Source: Annona cherimola
Taxonomy: Eukaryota; Streptophyta; Magnoliopsida; Magnoliales; Annonaceae
Assembly (NCBI GenBank): GCA_030490835.1
Contig: CM059975.1
Coordinates: 9,801,579 to 9,865,578 of the forward strand
Direction: 5' to 3'
Length of the DNA: 64,000 bases
Part shown: positions 21,920 to 35,800 of the stretch, one piece after another
Layout: each line of letters starts with the position of its first letter
How positions within the stretch are numbered: position 1 is the stretch's first letter
Translations under genes and position numbers: made by a program
Notes under the pieces: generated by a model
Told to the model about the DNA's origin: nothing
Databases searched by the model: none
Seen by the model: only the letters and a program-made list of their open reading frames with translations

Positions 21920-24900
21920 CTTTTAGCCAACTAAACCTTTTGTTACTAAAAGTCAAATTTGTTGCAGTAGCGTGTTGCCTTGAGAGCTCACCTAAGTTTT
22001 ATTACCGTTGTTGGCATGAAGTAGGCCAGCTTAAAATTAATGAAATAGACTTATCTACGCATGCAGCAATAATGTCCGGAAAGATCCTTTTATTTTAATT
22101 AAATCGTCGCGGGGAGAATTAAGGCTAATTAAAAGTAATATTTTTTTTATTATTCTTTTTAGATAATTATCCAATCAAAAAAAATTGTAGATGATTAAAA
22201 GGTTGCCATATAGATCGAATTCCACAAAGGAATCTTGTGAACCCAGCTCAACTTTTACGAGTGGGGAACCTCTTTAATGCCCTTATCTTTGTTGTTCCAA
22301 ACAGAATCGGGTCCGGCGAATCTAGTCAATTTCCAGGCATATATAGGCATATAGAAGGTAGCATTGCATGGTGCGGCATCCGGAAAACTACAAAAAGAAA
22401 ACCAACTTTTAGAGAAATTAAATTTTGTAACTATATGCATTAACTTATACTGTGATGTTGATGAAGTAAAGTCACTTTAGATCAGTTACAAAAGGCTTTC
22501 GTAACATTTTTTTTTAAAAAAAGTTGTGCTAATAGTCATGCTTTTAGCGATAAGTTTTGTCATTAAAAAATTTACTTTTTGCAATATCTTTTACACCATT
22601 ATTGCTCATTATTTATGTCACTAAATTGTATCTTTTACACTAAAAATGCTAATTATCACTACAAGTACGTCACAAAATGTTTAATTTTCTTGTAATTAGC
22701 CATTTCTCAAGCTTAATATGTTTGCTTTCAGATAACAAGAAGATATTGGCAGTCACCAATGTTGTCTTAGGCTGACTAATTGACAGAGTTGTGGTGTTAA
22801 CTAGTTTTCGAAAATTTATGCCCACAAATTTATTAAAAATAATAAAATAAAAAGTACTTTTCAGCCGACTGTAATAGGCGGCAATATAAGATTAGCATGC
22901 TATATAAATTACAACTACAAATTTCATTTTATACAGCTAATTATTTAGTTGCATATAATATATATTTGTCTGTATTATGTTTATTTTGGCTATAATTAAT
23001 TAGTTAACTCTAAATATTTAATTGCTTTTGATTAGTGGTATTTGGTTAAATGTAACAATTTTTACATCAAACGCCGTCAAAATAATGTTTAATATAACCA
23101 TAAAAAATTAGCTACAAATGTTAATAAAATTTTGACTGAATTAACTGCATTTGGTATGATTAAAATATAGCTGCAAAATAGGGTCAAATATATATATATA
23201 TATAGCTGCAAAAGGTTGACTAAAGTGTAATAAAATTTTTTGTAGTGTATATATATGATTTGCTACATGTAGTAATTAAGAGAGAGAGAGAAGGAAAGTT
23301 TAAACTACTATGACGATTGCGATTTGAGTGGAATTAAAGAAGTTGTATGTACGTTTTAAAATATTTTATAAATGCAAAAGTAAATAACTTTACGACCAGT
23401 GTAATAAAATGTAACGCATAAGACGTGTATATATTTTCGAATGCGTTGTCTGACTTCCCAGTGCATCCACACGCAACCCCACCACTACCATTAGCTAGAA
23501 AGTATGTCATTGCTGCTCATCAGCGACTATCTTCCAAAGGTGGATAGGAGCATTAGCAACAAGCTTTCAGCCAGTAAGTAGAACAAAAGATTTCACAGCC
23601 AAATTAAAGTAAAGTTCATTATAGTGTATCATGCATACACCTGATGCATCTAGTTTCAGCTAGCAAGCATCTTCAATCCGCTTTCATGCAATGCACAAAT
23701 CGTCACATGTAAAAAGGATTTGCACTGTACTATAGCCGAATGAGGACGGGGGGGCAATAGCAACAACGGCACTTTCGACAGAAGCCAGAATTGTAAATGT
23801 TGGTGGGGTGGGTTTATCCGCATTGATATTTATAGAGCTTGATTTCTCAAGTCATCTTTAATTAGCTTACTGATATTGCAGAAGAACAGACCCGTGATTG
23901 GCTCCACCAAGACACGTCAATTAAGCCAAACCAAGGACAGACAGAACCGCAGGCAAAGAGAACGACATCAATTGTCGTCATCTCTCTCGACTCCACTGAA
24001 TCTCTGCTACTTGGTACGATTGTAACCCACCAATATTCGTACTTCAAACTTCAAAGCCCACAACAAATTATAGTGGGGGACCCACAAAACATCTTTCACC
24101 GTTTATTACGAAAGTGAGAATTTTATGCTTCCACATCGAGCACTTATTCGGCACTATATAGGTTTACTAATTCTAGTCGTAGATAAAATACTGTAAGCAA
24201 AAGCTTACGCTACCTGTCCAAAGATAATTTGAATTTATCAGTGAGCCAATAAGCTATGGAGAAAAACTTGGCCAAACGAAACCTTAGTGTACATAAATTT
24301 ATTGGCTGATGGGCGATAAGCTAATTAACGAAGTTAGCTAATAAGCAGTACACGTCAAATAGTTAGTAAGTAGAAGCAGTTTGATATGGTTGCCTTTCAT
24401 GTAATCTAATCTAAAATTAATATGCAAAAGACTAGTTAAAAGTAATCTCATAAACCTCGAAGTAAACTGATCATAAGTGCTGCAAATGAAGATATACCAC
24501 AACTAACATGTATTTAGGAAACTTAAGTTACTTTGGTTTCAATGAATTACAAATTTTAATAACCAGATTTTTTGAACTTGAGATCTGTTTGAGCCGAAAT
24601 TACTTGTAAAAGTAATATGTGTGCTCCAATGGCCCTTTTTTATCAACGCTTCGTGCCGAGTTCGAACTTTGAAGCATTGCAAGGCGATTTATAATAATTA
24701 ACCACAGTGAAAGAGGGTATATGTGAGAAGCTAGTGCCTCGTAATTGGGATTTTTTATAATAATAAACCTCCATTTTTAAAATGAAACATGTTCAGCACA
24801 CTTATCAAATCTTGACTTGTTCATTTACTTGCAAAGCTCTTAGCGTATTAACTAGTGGAGCGCTTTTTTTTTTTTTTTTTCTTCCATTCCGGAATCGCTT

Positions 24901-26078
24901 ATTTTCACCGTATCTCATTTTTATCTAATTATTATAATTCAATCCCATGAATCTTTACAAATTAACCCCAGAAATTCTCACAGATTTCCTTACAGTATTA
25001 AAAAGGATACTAAAGCTCATAACAGGAGAGACAACTGCCCCCATGGGAGACTATTGCTTCCACCTTCAAGAGAATGACAATAGGGGTCGAACCTTCACGA
25101 GGGCTTTAGAAACAACAGCGCTTGGCCAACCAATCTAGACTTGGTTGATTAGTTGTGTGCTCACTATGCTTGCTATTGAAGGAGCATGCAAATTAACGCG
25201 GCAAAAGTCGAAAAGTAGACTAATCTGGAGGTGGTATTCGAGAGGCTAATGCTTCATGTTAATTCAAACCCAAGCAATAAAGATTTCTTTAATGCCAAAA
25301 GTTAAAGGGAGAAGCTACGAAGTACATGACACGTTCCCCAAATCGAATGGGCAGACCTGACCTTTCATGGCCATGTGAATGGAAAGAAGTTCCAAGGTAA
25401 GGAATTACTTGGAAAAAAAAAATGGAAAAGAAAGAAATCAACCCTGGATATAAAGCTAGAGATGAAAAGGTACGTAACTTAAGGTACGAATTTATGCACC
25501 CATATATATCATGTAAGGTTTATGTTGGTTGGGTGAGAGAATTGGTCGGTTTGGTAGGGCCTTATGCCCGACACAATCGAGAAAGAGAAGGATGTGAATG
25601 ACAAATGGTCAAGGGAGCTTTTGAAAAGAGAGGTGGTAATATGTCTTCTCTGCTTTTTCCGGTAATAAAGATTATTAAGCTTTCCACATCCATGAATTCA
25701 TCCTGATTTGTAGCTGGCCGGCCTTGCCTAGCTCTCATCACCACATGCATGCATCTCGTTGTACTCTTTCAACATTCATGACCAAGTTTAAAAGCTTTGA
25801 CAGACCATTACCTGCAAAATCAGGGGTGGCTAGCTCCAATTGGTTATTATTTACGACTCAATCTAATGATCTTGACTGTCCAACGCCAGATTTAGGAAAT
25901 TCTCTGTCGCTATCCTTGAGATTTTCTGATGATTTCTATGGCCATCCATGATCTAAACTGAAAATACCAACTCGTCGAAATGGATCACTTAATCGATAAT
26001 TGCGATTGGACATTTTTAAAAAATCTTGTGTTGATTTGATTAAGCATTCATAAATATTAGAATAAGATTTTCAAAGAC

Positions 26079-26080
<2 letters not shown>
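21920..26080. other. Gene-free single-copy flank, first part
   Basis: AT-rich DNA with no recognised gene. About 22540-22690 has the TTTTAGCGATAAGTTTTGTC and TTTTCTTGTA words of the CACTA-like mini-elements but poor ends. (TA)n occurs near 23190-23205 and GA repeats near 23280-23292. ORFs here are short and overlapping. If the contig-overlap reading is right, this is the upstream flank of the locus. Confidence 0.55.

Positions 26081-26120
<40 letters not shown>
26081..26120. repeat. (AT)20 microsatellite
   Basis: Forty bases of uninterrupted AT dinucleotides. Confidence 0.97.
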
Positions 26121-26123
<3 letters not shown>

Positions 26124-26775
26124 TGATCATGAAATTATAAAGAAAGGGGCAAACGCAGAAACTTTTGAAGAACGCATATCTACTTTTAAATAATTGAATG
26201 CTTCCAATTTCCCGGCTCACCAAGTTTCGTATTGAGATAATCATTCCCTGTAGCCAGAAAAACCAAAGTGGTTAGTTTTCAAGTAAAATTTCGAGGAACT
26301 AATTCATTATTACATTCTTTGCAGCAAATAGAATAGGTTTTTTTTTATTGGGTGTACAATATTACATTTTATCTCATGTTACGAACAATCTCAAGAATTC
26401 ACATGTGAGATAATAAGTTCTCCACTCGGAAGATCAAGCTCCCTCTACAGGTTGAACTCCCATGGAAGAGTTGAGAGCGGGCAGCTGACATATTTGCCAT
26501 TATTCCCGATCAACCGACATGACACCCGATTGGCCGTAGAATAGTTAATCAAGTATCTATTTTTCAAAAATAGTTAATTAAGTATCTATTTTTTTCAATT
26601 TCATCGAAACAAGTATTTATTTTTCAAACATCCTTTAAGTTCATGGAATAGTTAAGTATCTATTTTTCAAACATCATTATCTTTTTTTCATTTTTGTTGA
26701 TGCAATCTATGAAATATCCAAAATGAAATGATGTTTGCAAAACATATTAAATAAAGATTATAGGATATATAATAT

Positions 26776-27112
26776 GGGTAATGATTCAATGCTTACTTTG
26801 TATGGAGGCTCCATGCTTATTCTTGGTTTTTTTTTTTTTTTTGAGATATATTTTTATAGTTTAAATTATTCATCAAGTTTATCTATATGTATTTGTTTAT
26901 GATTGTAACAATTAGATATTATAATCTGTTATATACTATATTTATACTATGCATTTTTTAAAAATATATTCATTTTCAAAAGATTTTATTTTTTATAAGA
27001 TATAAATTTCCATTTAAAAAAGTTTTTGGCAGCACGATTATGGATTTAACAATACGTTTCTTAAAATTGAAAGTTCAAGAGTAAGCATGAAGTATTATTA
27101 AATCATTGTCCA
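26776..27112. mobile_element. Foldback MITE, GGGTAATGATT-ended family
   Basis: The left end reads GGGTAATGATTCAATGCTTA followed by GGCTCCATGCTTATTCTTGG. The right end reverse-complemented reads GGACAATGATTTAATAATAC and then TTCATGCTTACTCTTG. A second member with the same ends sits in a DOT2 intron at 63395-63778. Non-coding. Confidence 0.65.
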
Positions 27113-28146
27113 TATCATATAAGATGTCCACATGCATCTCCAATGAAGGCGCTTATACAAATTTTGTTGAATTTAGTTAATCTTTTTTTATTTCATATGT
27201 ATTACATCATCTCAATTAATATTATAATCGAGCTTTGAGACATTCTAACAATTTTTCTAGCAATATTCTATAAATATCTAACCAATAATCTAATTTTTCC
27301 TAATAATAATTCCTAAATTTCCACATGATTTACGCTCCCACAGAAACTTGGGAAGAACAAACGCCGCCACTAAACTCACCTCAATATGCTTCCGCCAACC
27401 TTCGAACCGAAGATGCCTAACCAAATGACACATTGTCTTTGGCTTAGTTAATCTTTAGCTAGACACAATATATATTTGGCGAGAATATTAGGTGAATTTT
27501 AACTATAATTGATTATTTACTTACAAATACTTACTTGCTTTAAAGTGATGATATTTTGTTAAATATAACATTTTGTATTAAACATAATTAAAAATAATAT
27601 TTAATGCAACTATTAAAATTTGGATGGCTGAAAGTATTGCAGATAAGAAATTTTGCTACGGTGAAGGGATATGATTATAATTTAATGGGGTTCCCACAGG
27701 CTTCCAAGTGGAAGAACGTGAGGACTGGGGGAGGGAGGAAGCTAGGGACGACCATACATCACCAGTACTGTAAACTTTGGTGGCATATCTACATGCATCT
27801 TATCTGCATGCAGCAGCTATCTAAGCTAGCTAATTCATGCACCAACGCACAACCACCAACCAGCTAAGCTGTTCCCATATGTCCGCGTCCGCCCATGAGC
27901 TAGCTAGCCCAACCAGCCAAACTCATCATCATCCGTTACCTCGATTGCTTCTCGTCCCTCTCCGTTGAACGAAAATTAAAATACTGTATGAATAACATAT
28001 TAAATATATATTTCTTTATCCAATCCAATCCTATATAATAATTCATTACTCGGGTTTAAAAATATTATGTCATAAATGTAGGTTAATCAAATTTAAAAAA
28101 TTAGCAAGACTATCTAACAAGGATTAACTTAACTTGGGGCTCGCTT
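27113..28146. other. Gene-free single-copy flank, middle part
   Basis: No recognised gene. About 27700-27970 is GC-richer, with CTAGCTAGC-type and ACCAACC words, and carries an 87-codon frame (27604-27867) of no recognisable family. It could be an old promoter or leader. Confidence 0.45.
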
Positions 28147-28620
28147 CTATGTAACCGGGTTATATAAGAGTAATTTCATGTAACCTCCTCAAAATTTAAG
28201 ATTTTGATGTTTGATGAAAAATTTGATCGATTCGTTATATTTAACATAATTTGTTTAGTTATAAGATTAAGTTTCATCCAAATCCAATATTTGCATAGGC
28301 TACATTTGACTCAAAAATAAGTATGTTCAGGTGTAAATTTGGAAAAATGTTTAGATCCATTCACATATATATTGGATTGTCGTAATACTTTATCAAATCA
28401 TTTATCCATACAGTAATAATATTTTAAATGGTTTAGACGTTGAAAATACTGCTTAAAATTAATACTTAGTTTTAAATCATTTTATTATATTGATTTTGCA
28501 TATTTGCGATGGAGCCCATACATAATGATATTAGACAAATAAAAGGGTTTCATAATAATACAAGAAATGCTAAACATAATAAATGGAGTGAATTTTTCAT
28601 CAACTACCTAGGTGTTAAAA
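28147..28620 (+). mobile_element. Dispersed AT-rich MITE family member
   Basis: Contains AAATCATTTATCCATACAGT, ATATTTTAAATGGTTTAGAC and TTGAAAATACTGCTTAAAAT, matching 8470-8875 and the copy-1-only insertion at 13987-14358. Ends are not sharply defined. Confidence 0.55.
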
Positions 28621-28997
28621 ATAGAAGGGATGGCATGGAAGCATCCCCGAACTCATATTAAAGATGTAGAAATTTTTTTTATTATTGAGATGTAGAAAGT
28701 TATTATCTCACGTATACAAAGAAGAATATGAAGGTTGTGCACTTTTTTGAAAAAAGGGCTACGTTGGAATAGGCATCACTTAGAAAAGACAGGATATATT
28801 TTTGACTAAAATCAAGTGAAAGAATATTTAAATTTATAAAAAATACTTTTTATTAAAAATAATTAATCTAACATATCTAAAGTAACGAAACATACTATGA
28901 AAATTTTATTTTTGGCAACTAAAATTTTCTTATCAAAGGTTAAAATTTATTGTTAAACAAAAGATTTGATTGAAAGAATGATACTGTTATCTCAGAA

Positions 28998-29276
28998 TAA
29001 GCAAATAACTCGCTTAGCCTACCTCAAAAAATCTATTTAAAAAACTTTTTTATTTTTTCCTTCATACCTTATTTATCTAGGTATATTTAATATATAAACC
29101 AAGTTTCACCGTTTTTAGATGATGTATAAAAATCTCAAAAATATATATACACATATCCAAAAATGATGAAACTTGGTTTATATGTTAAATATACTTACAT
29201 AAACAAATGCATGGATAAAAAGTAAAAAATATTTTAAACAAATTTTTCGAGGTAAGCTGAGTGAATCATTTGCTTA
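28998..29276. mobile_element. Foldback element, well-preserved member
   Basis: About 279 bp whose two halves are reverse complements over roughly 120 bases. The outer end TAAGCAAATAACTCGCTTAG pairs with the ATCATTTGCTTA end; the inner stem ATTTAATATATAAACCAAGT pairs with ACTTGGTTTATATGTTAAAT. Very little spacer lies between the arms. Use this copy as the reference for the family. Confidence 0.75.
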
Positions 29277-29397
29277 GCCCAAGCAAACAGGATTACTTAT
29301 TATTTAATTGTCAATAATATCTAATATATGTCAAATAACAACCATTAATAAGAAGTTTGGTTACCAATAGTTCATGACTTTGGCCTTTAAGCAACTA

Positions 29398-29670
29398 GGG
29401 GAATATTTGTTTCACCCAAAAACTTTCCAAACTAAAGTTTTTCAATAAAAAAAATTTCATTCTCCATAACTTTCATGTTTTAAATCATTTTACATATCTT
29501 TCTGTATAATTCTTCCACTTTTCAATTATTTTTATATAGTGAAACTACCTATTTTAATTTTATTTTTTTTACTCTTATTGCCCATATCATGTCATATCAT
29601 TTTCTCTTAGTTCAAAACAATTACACCAGAAATTTTTCATTAAAAATTTTATCACTTCCCAAATACGTCC
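29398..29670 (-). mobile_element. Tourist-like MITE (diverged)
   Basis: The left end is GGGGAATATTTGTTTCACCC; the right end reverse-complemented is GGACGTATTTGGGAAGTG and is followed by TTA. The interior resembles the reverse complement of the 19033-19300 family. The left duplication reads CTA rather than TTA. Confidence 0.5.
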
Positions 29671-29696
29671 TTAATTTTATTTGATTGCAGAAACAT

Positions 29697-29872
29697 CACT
29701 ATATGCAAGAAAATTATTCCTTGGCTACAAAACATTATTATAAGCAAAGAAAATTTTCATTACTAATAAAAATATTATCATAAGCAAGCAAAATTTTGCT
29801 TGTATATGCATTTTTCTTGTTAATAAACTTTTTTACTGATAAAGGTTGCTAAAAATGCATCTTCTTGTATTG
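29697..29872. mobile_element. CACTA-like mini-element spanning the copy-2 left limit
   Basis: Begins CACTATATGCAAGAAAATTA and ends GCATCTTCTTGTATTG. Its last 33 bases are the same as bases 1-33 of the window, so the element straddles the point where the window's view of the repeat begins. This fits the view that base 1 is an arbitrary cut and not a biological boundary. Confidence 0.5.
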
Positions 29873-32800
29873 ATATTTAATGAAAATAAAATAATAAGAT
29901 GCTTATATATCTTTAAGAGAAATGATCATATTTGCCTAGGCTAAGTAATAGTTTACCTAGCTCACCTTACAAAATTTATTTAAATTTTTTCTTTTTTATT
30001 CATACATTTGTTTATTTAGGTGCGTTTAACCTATAAACTAAGTTTTACATTTTTGGATATATGTATATATTTTTTAAAAAAATTAAATACAAGGATATTT
30101 TAGCGATTCTCAACCACTAAGGATGGCTAAAAGACACCTATGTTTAAATTTTAAAAAATATATACACATATTAAAAAATGGTAAAACTTAATTCATATGT
30201 TAAATGATCTATATTAACAGGTTTAGGGAGAAAGATAAAAATAAAATTTTAAGATAAATTAAATAAGTCATTACTTAGTATGGACTAACATGACCATTTT
30301 TTTATATCGAATATAAGTAGGTCTAGCCTTCTTAGCTAGTTCTAGCCTTCCTAGCTAGTTCTTTGTCTTGCCTTCATGCACATGCACGTGGGGCATACGT
30401 CGACGGACGTACCTGGACAGCTGCACTCTCGATCCATCCATCCATTCATAGCTGATCTGACGACACGTGGTAGCGTTTGCTGGTCGTGACAATGGTTGAA
30501 GATAGGTCCCTAGATCCCACGTGTCAAGACTCAAGACTAGCTTAGCTAGTAATCACTTATTCGCTGCACCTCCGATGGGGGCTAGGAGACTCTTTTCTCT
30601 GCTTGAAAATGACGTTGCACATGCATGAAATGCTCCGGGTAAATCGAGCTTTTGGTGGAAAGAAGGAAATTAAAAAGATTCAAAAATATTAGTCATAGTT
30701 TCATCGAAAAAAATATATTAATCGTAGTTTTATCAAAAAAATGTTAGTCATAGGAAATATGAAATTAAACACTGCGACGATGTCAATGACTTATATTGTT
30801 AGTAACTTCGTTATACCATTTTTAATTATAAAATTTTAACTTTTAGTAATGAATGGATTTTGTTGCTAAATCATAGTATTCTTGTAGTGAAAATAGGTGC
30901 TGCCAATATAAACAATAAAAAAGAAAAATTATTTTTCATGTAATTTTGAATGCTTCTTAAACCTAAACAAACATGCCCTCCATGAATAAAAATCATTTGG
31001 AACAACATGAAATTGCGACATAAATTAAACGCGAGCTTCGTAAGTTTCATATATCATTAATAATTTTACTTTGGATTAATTTGATTCAACGATGACCATT
31101 AATAGCAGAGATTTTAGTAAAACTTTTTATTTTGGGCCTATCGTAATAGCTTGACATATAGTACATTTAGCATCTTTTATTAGTAGTACTTAATTTATTA
31201 TCGACCGCCTATTCGGGCTATTTCATATTTTACTGTCATCGTTTATAATGTTATATTCGCTTTTAATAATATAATTGAGCACGATGGCCTGAAACAGTGG
31301 CGGTGGAACCACCATCACAAAAATTTTGACTTTTAAGGACTAAAATTTACTTATCAAAAATTAAAATTTAGTTGCTAAAAAAGCGCTTGTATTGTCAATA
31401 ATTTGTGAAATATGTCATACAATCACTATCAAGAAGAAATTCGTGTTCAATTAAGCAAGGGAAATTTTTGTTGCCTCTTAAAGTATCACTGTAAGTAGGG
31501 AATTTTTTTTTAATAAAAGCGTTATTATAAACAAGTGAAAATTTTCTTGTATATACATTCTTTTGTTAATAAATATTTTTTGTTTATTAATAAAGGTTGC
31601 CAAAAGAAGTATTTCTTGTAGTGAATTTAGGTGTCATTTGGTAATGTAAATTTTGGCGAAATTTTGGATGGCGCGAGGAGTAAAAAATGAAGGATTTTAA
31701 AATTTGTGTAAACAATATAATATGATAGGGGCAAATTTAGAATAAATAGGTAGGTAGAAAGAAAAACGATTAAAGCATAAAGATAAAGTTGAAAAAATAA
31801 GATTATTAAATAGTTAAAATGTCAAATCATTTATGGTAGAATAGCTAGAATAGCGAGGAAAACTATACAAAAATCATAGAGGTAGAATATAACCAAACAT
31901 GCCTCTGGAAATCTCACTTGAAATATGTTCCAATGAAGAGAAAATTAAAATATGAACAGATGAAGTTTAGGACTTAATTCATGTTAAAAGAAAAACTGAA
32001 ATTAATTTTTGATGGATATGTGTAAGTCGAGAGATGAAATATTTACAAAGAAACCACCTCTAACGTAAGGAGTGACGTTAACATGTCCGTCACGTATTGA
32101 GAAAATGACAGATGGTGCTCTAAAGCTTAGGATACAAAAACATGTGTATCCTGCAATAATACGCCTATATCTTTGGCATTTAGTACGTAAATTTCTACAA
32201 TTTCGGTACCCTAAGTCTTGTACGACGGCATCAGAAATATATAAGGGGAGCTGAAGTTTTATGCACCATTTTATGGCCAGGCAAGAGATCCTCATTCCTG
32301 TTCCATCGTGACAGAGCCAGCTCTGGTGCTTAGCTGCCTTGCACATACACGTGAGATCCTTATATACGCACGTGACGCAAGTAATTAGCTTGTTGGATGG
32401 AATTGACTAGAAGGGCATGTACATCCGGCCACGCTCCTTTGCACCCATTGAATAAATTAAAAATCGATTTGGTAAAATAGTACTGTTAAATGTTTTATTA
32501 ATGGGAAATTATGATTTTTTCGAGTTACCTAAAATTAAAGGAAAAAATTAGGTTAAAAAATATATATAATTGAAAATAGAGAAAGTCCAAGTTTTTGGGG
32601 TGATTTTGAAAAATATATTTATCGGTACAAAAAAGTACAGTCTCTGAAAAAATAAAATTTATAAAGAAGATAAATAAAAAGAAAATATACATCGGTAAAA
32701 GGGTGTATGACCAGTAAAATGTATTTTAAATGACACAATTAAGAACACTATAAAAGAGAAGTGTAAAAAACCGCAAAATTTTCTTTATCATTTTTTGGTT

Positions 32801-35800
32801 AATTATACCTCATCAAAAGTTTTTAGATCTTAACTAAAAAAATGTAGTTATAGACACCAACACCAAGTAACAAGATGAAAAAGTTTCTGAGTCAAGGTAA
32901 CTTAAAATAGAATTATATTTTATAAATGATAAGTGATTCTGTTAGTCTGAATTAAGCAAATTTTCCACTTAGGTCACCTCAAAAAACTCATTTACTAAAT
33001 TTTTTTTATTTTTTTCTTTATATACTTGTTTATCTAAGCGTATTTAATATATAAATCAAGTTTTATCATATCCATATATTTTTTGAGATTTTTAAACATC
33101 TATGTGTGTATATGTATTTAAAATAATAATTTCTTTAAAAATATAAATATATATATATATACATAACCAAAAATAATAAAACTTGGTCTATATGTTAAAT
33201 ACACTTAAATAAACAAGCGTATGACGAAAAAAATAAAATAAAGTTGTAAATAATTTTTTTAAGAGAGATTAACAAGAGCATTTACTTACCCAGGATAACA
33301 AGATCATCCTTTTTTATAAATATTTTATGAATTTAAAGGAAGTTACGAAGAGGTAGACAACCCATATGCCCGCTGATATTGCCTTTGGATGCTTTTTTAT
33401 GATAATAAATATGAAAGACTGAGAGGATTGCTGCCTGTGTCTTGTCAATGGTCAAACCAAAGCCCACCATATATTCTCCAAAATTAATCATTCCTAGAGC
33501 ACTACTGAGGAAAAAAAAGCAAAACAAAACAAAAACAAAAACAAAAAAAAAAAAAAGACAAAGACACCTCAAGATGTCTTGGCATGGGTTGCTTTCACCA
33601 TAACCAAAGTTATCTTAGACTTAGTCAACCAGGCCGCATCTAGCTAGTGCTACACCCGCAATTATCAGTCAAAACCGATGACGGGAAGAAAGCGAGCGTG
33701 TGCTTGGGAAAGCAAAAGCTGATACATCAACTCTTGGAAAAACAAAGGTCCTTAGAAAAATAAAACAAAAAAAAGCGATTTTTTTTATAGTGGAGAAATT
33801 AAAAAAACGTTTTTTTCCCCCTTTCCGTAAAGGGAAGATGCATGCGCATTTTCGTTTACGAGGAGCACGCGGGGAGCGGGGGGATATTTTTATAAAAAAA
33901 AATAATAATAAACAATTTTAAGATCAGATGGCGGTGGATATGAGTTTACAGCTGGGAAGAGAATGCAAGGCCTTTCATGTTTGACTCTGACCGTACATAC
34001 AAAAGCTACAAAAGCATAATCATTTGTTTTTTATTCCTGAAAGTGATGTGAGTGTCATTTGCAACACCGACCGGATTATTCCCATGCAGTTTGCTGACCG
34101 GGGAAGACGCTGGCCAGGCGTTGTTTTCTGGTGCTTCGGGGTACACATGCAGTCCATACCACGCCCTAAATCAACCTGTTCGCTTAGGTTGGAATATGAA
34201 AATCGGTATAATTCCGTTTGTAAAGAAGGGGGGGAAAATTAGGAGAATTTAGAAAAAAAATTGAAATAAATAAGATAATATATGATATAATAAGGGTATA
34301 TCACAACAAATTTCACTTAATGTAGTTTAATTTTTGCGACATATAATACATATGGTCGCATTTAAAATAGCCATTAAAATTTGGTTGCAAGTACTAATAT
34401 ACAGAGGCTTTGGTTGCGTTAGATTTGGCTACATGTGATCAAACATAGAGAAATTAGAATTTTGACTGCAAAAAACTGATCAATTGAAAGTAACAATTAG
34501 AAATTTTGAAATAGATAAAGATATAGTAAGTTAGAAACAGGTGAAAAAGTATTGAGTTCTCCGTTACCAAACAGACTCTCAAAGTAGTCACTGCACTCTC
34601 GAAAATTAAATTCGTATATGAAAAAATTATATTCTTTCTCGATTATTCATCACATAGATGTTACCGAAACCGAATCATGAGTTAAATATATAGTTTTTAT
34701 GTCCCATGATGGTCTATTCAGTACAACTGTTGGTTGAACTCATTTTGTTCCAAGTATGATAGTTATATAATTATTCTAAATTCATTCATAGAATATGTAC
34801 ATGTTCAAAAAATGCAATGCATGTGAACTCTCATTAGAAACCGTGAAAAGGAAGGCTTTCCAAAAGCGCATCGTCGAAAACAAGAGGGCATGGCCGCGTG
34901 GCCTATAGAATTCTTACTACATGGCAGCGCACTAGAAAAAGTGGTAGCCACAGCCGGACAGTTCACATCGGTAAATTATCAGTCATAAGAAGAAAAAAAA
35001 TATTGATGCCGTATTGGAGTTCCGGGCTTCGAATTCCAGTCTGAAAAGTTTATTTTTCATTTTTCGGAGCAATATCTCTTGAATTACTTAGCTAGCAGGC
35101 ATTGTTAAATTTACACCTTGAAATTAAGATTGAAATATCTAGTATTTTTTTTATGGAAAGGATTGAAATATGTACTTGGATTAAGTTTTAAATAAAAAAT
35201 CAAAAAATTATCAATAAACGAAGAAAATAAAACATATGAAAACATACTTTGTATGTATTTTAGAAATTAGAAAATAGAGTTCATTTAAGTGTTCTAGATA
35301 TGTATGTATTTTCTAGTATCTTTGGTATGTATATTATCAGCTGTTGATATTTGTTAAGGGGCTTTGCTTTTGTAAATCCTCTATTTTATATAATCCCTTC
35401 CATTTTTAGCATGATTAATACGTGTTGAAAAATTTACTTCATTTATTATATTTAACATCATTTACATTATTATGAAAATCATTTCATTGTCTAATATCAA
35501 TGTGGATAGGCTCCATCTAAAAATTTACAACATCAGCATAATTAAATAGTTTAATGCTAAATATCAATTTTAAAATTATATTTTCAACATCTAATCTTTC
35601 TAAAAGATCATTGCTATGTGGATAAATAATTTTATAAGGTATTATTATACTCCAATACATAAGTAAAGGAATGTACGTGCTTTTTTATAATTTACACATA
35701 AATATATATTTTTCGACAAATGTAATCTGTGCACATACTTGATTTGGATGAAATATGGTGTCCTAGCTAAATAAATGATATTAAGTACAATAAACGAATT

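Noticed and set aside
25069..25140. tRNA-like GGGGTCGAACC words here and at 60150 and 24660
   Set aside because: No cloverleaf can be built; these look like isolated B-box-like or retroelement scraps.
27604..27867. 87-codon plus-strand ORF in the single-copy flank
   Set aside because: Composition and lack of any motif suggest chance; kept only as a note in the regional entry.
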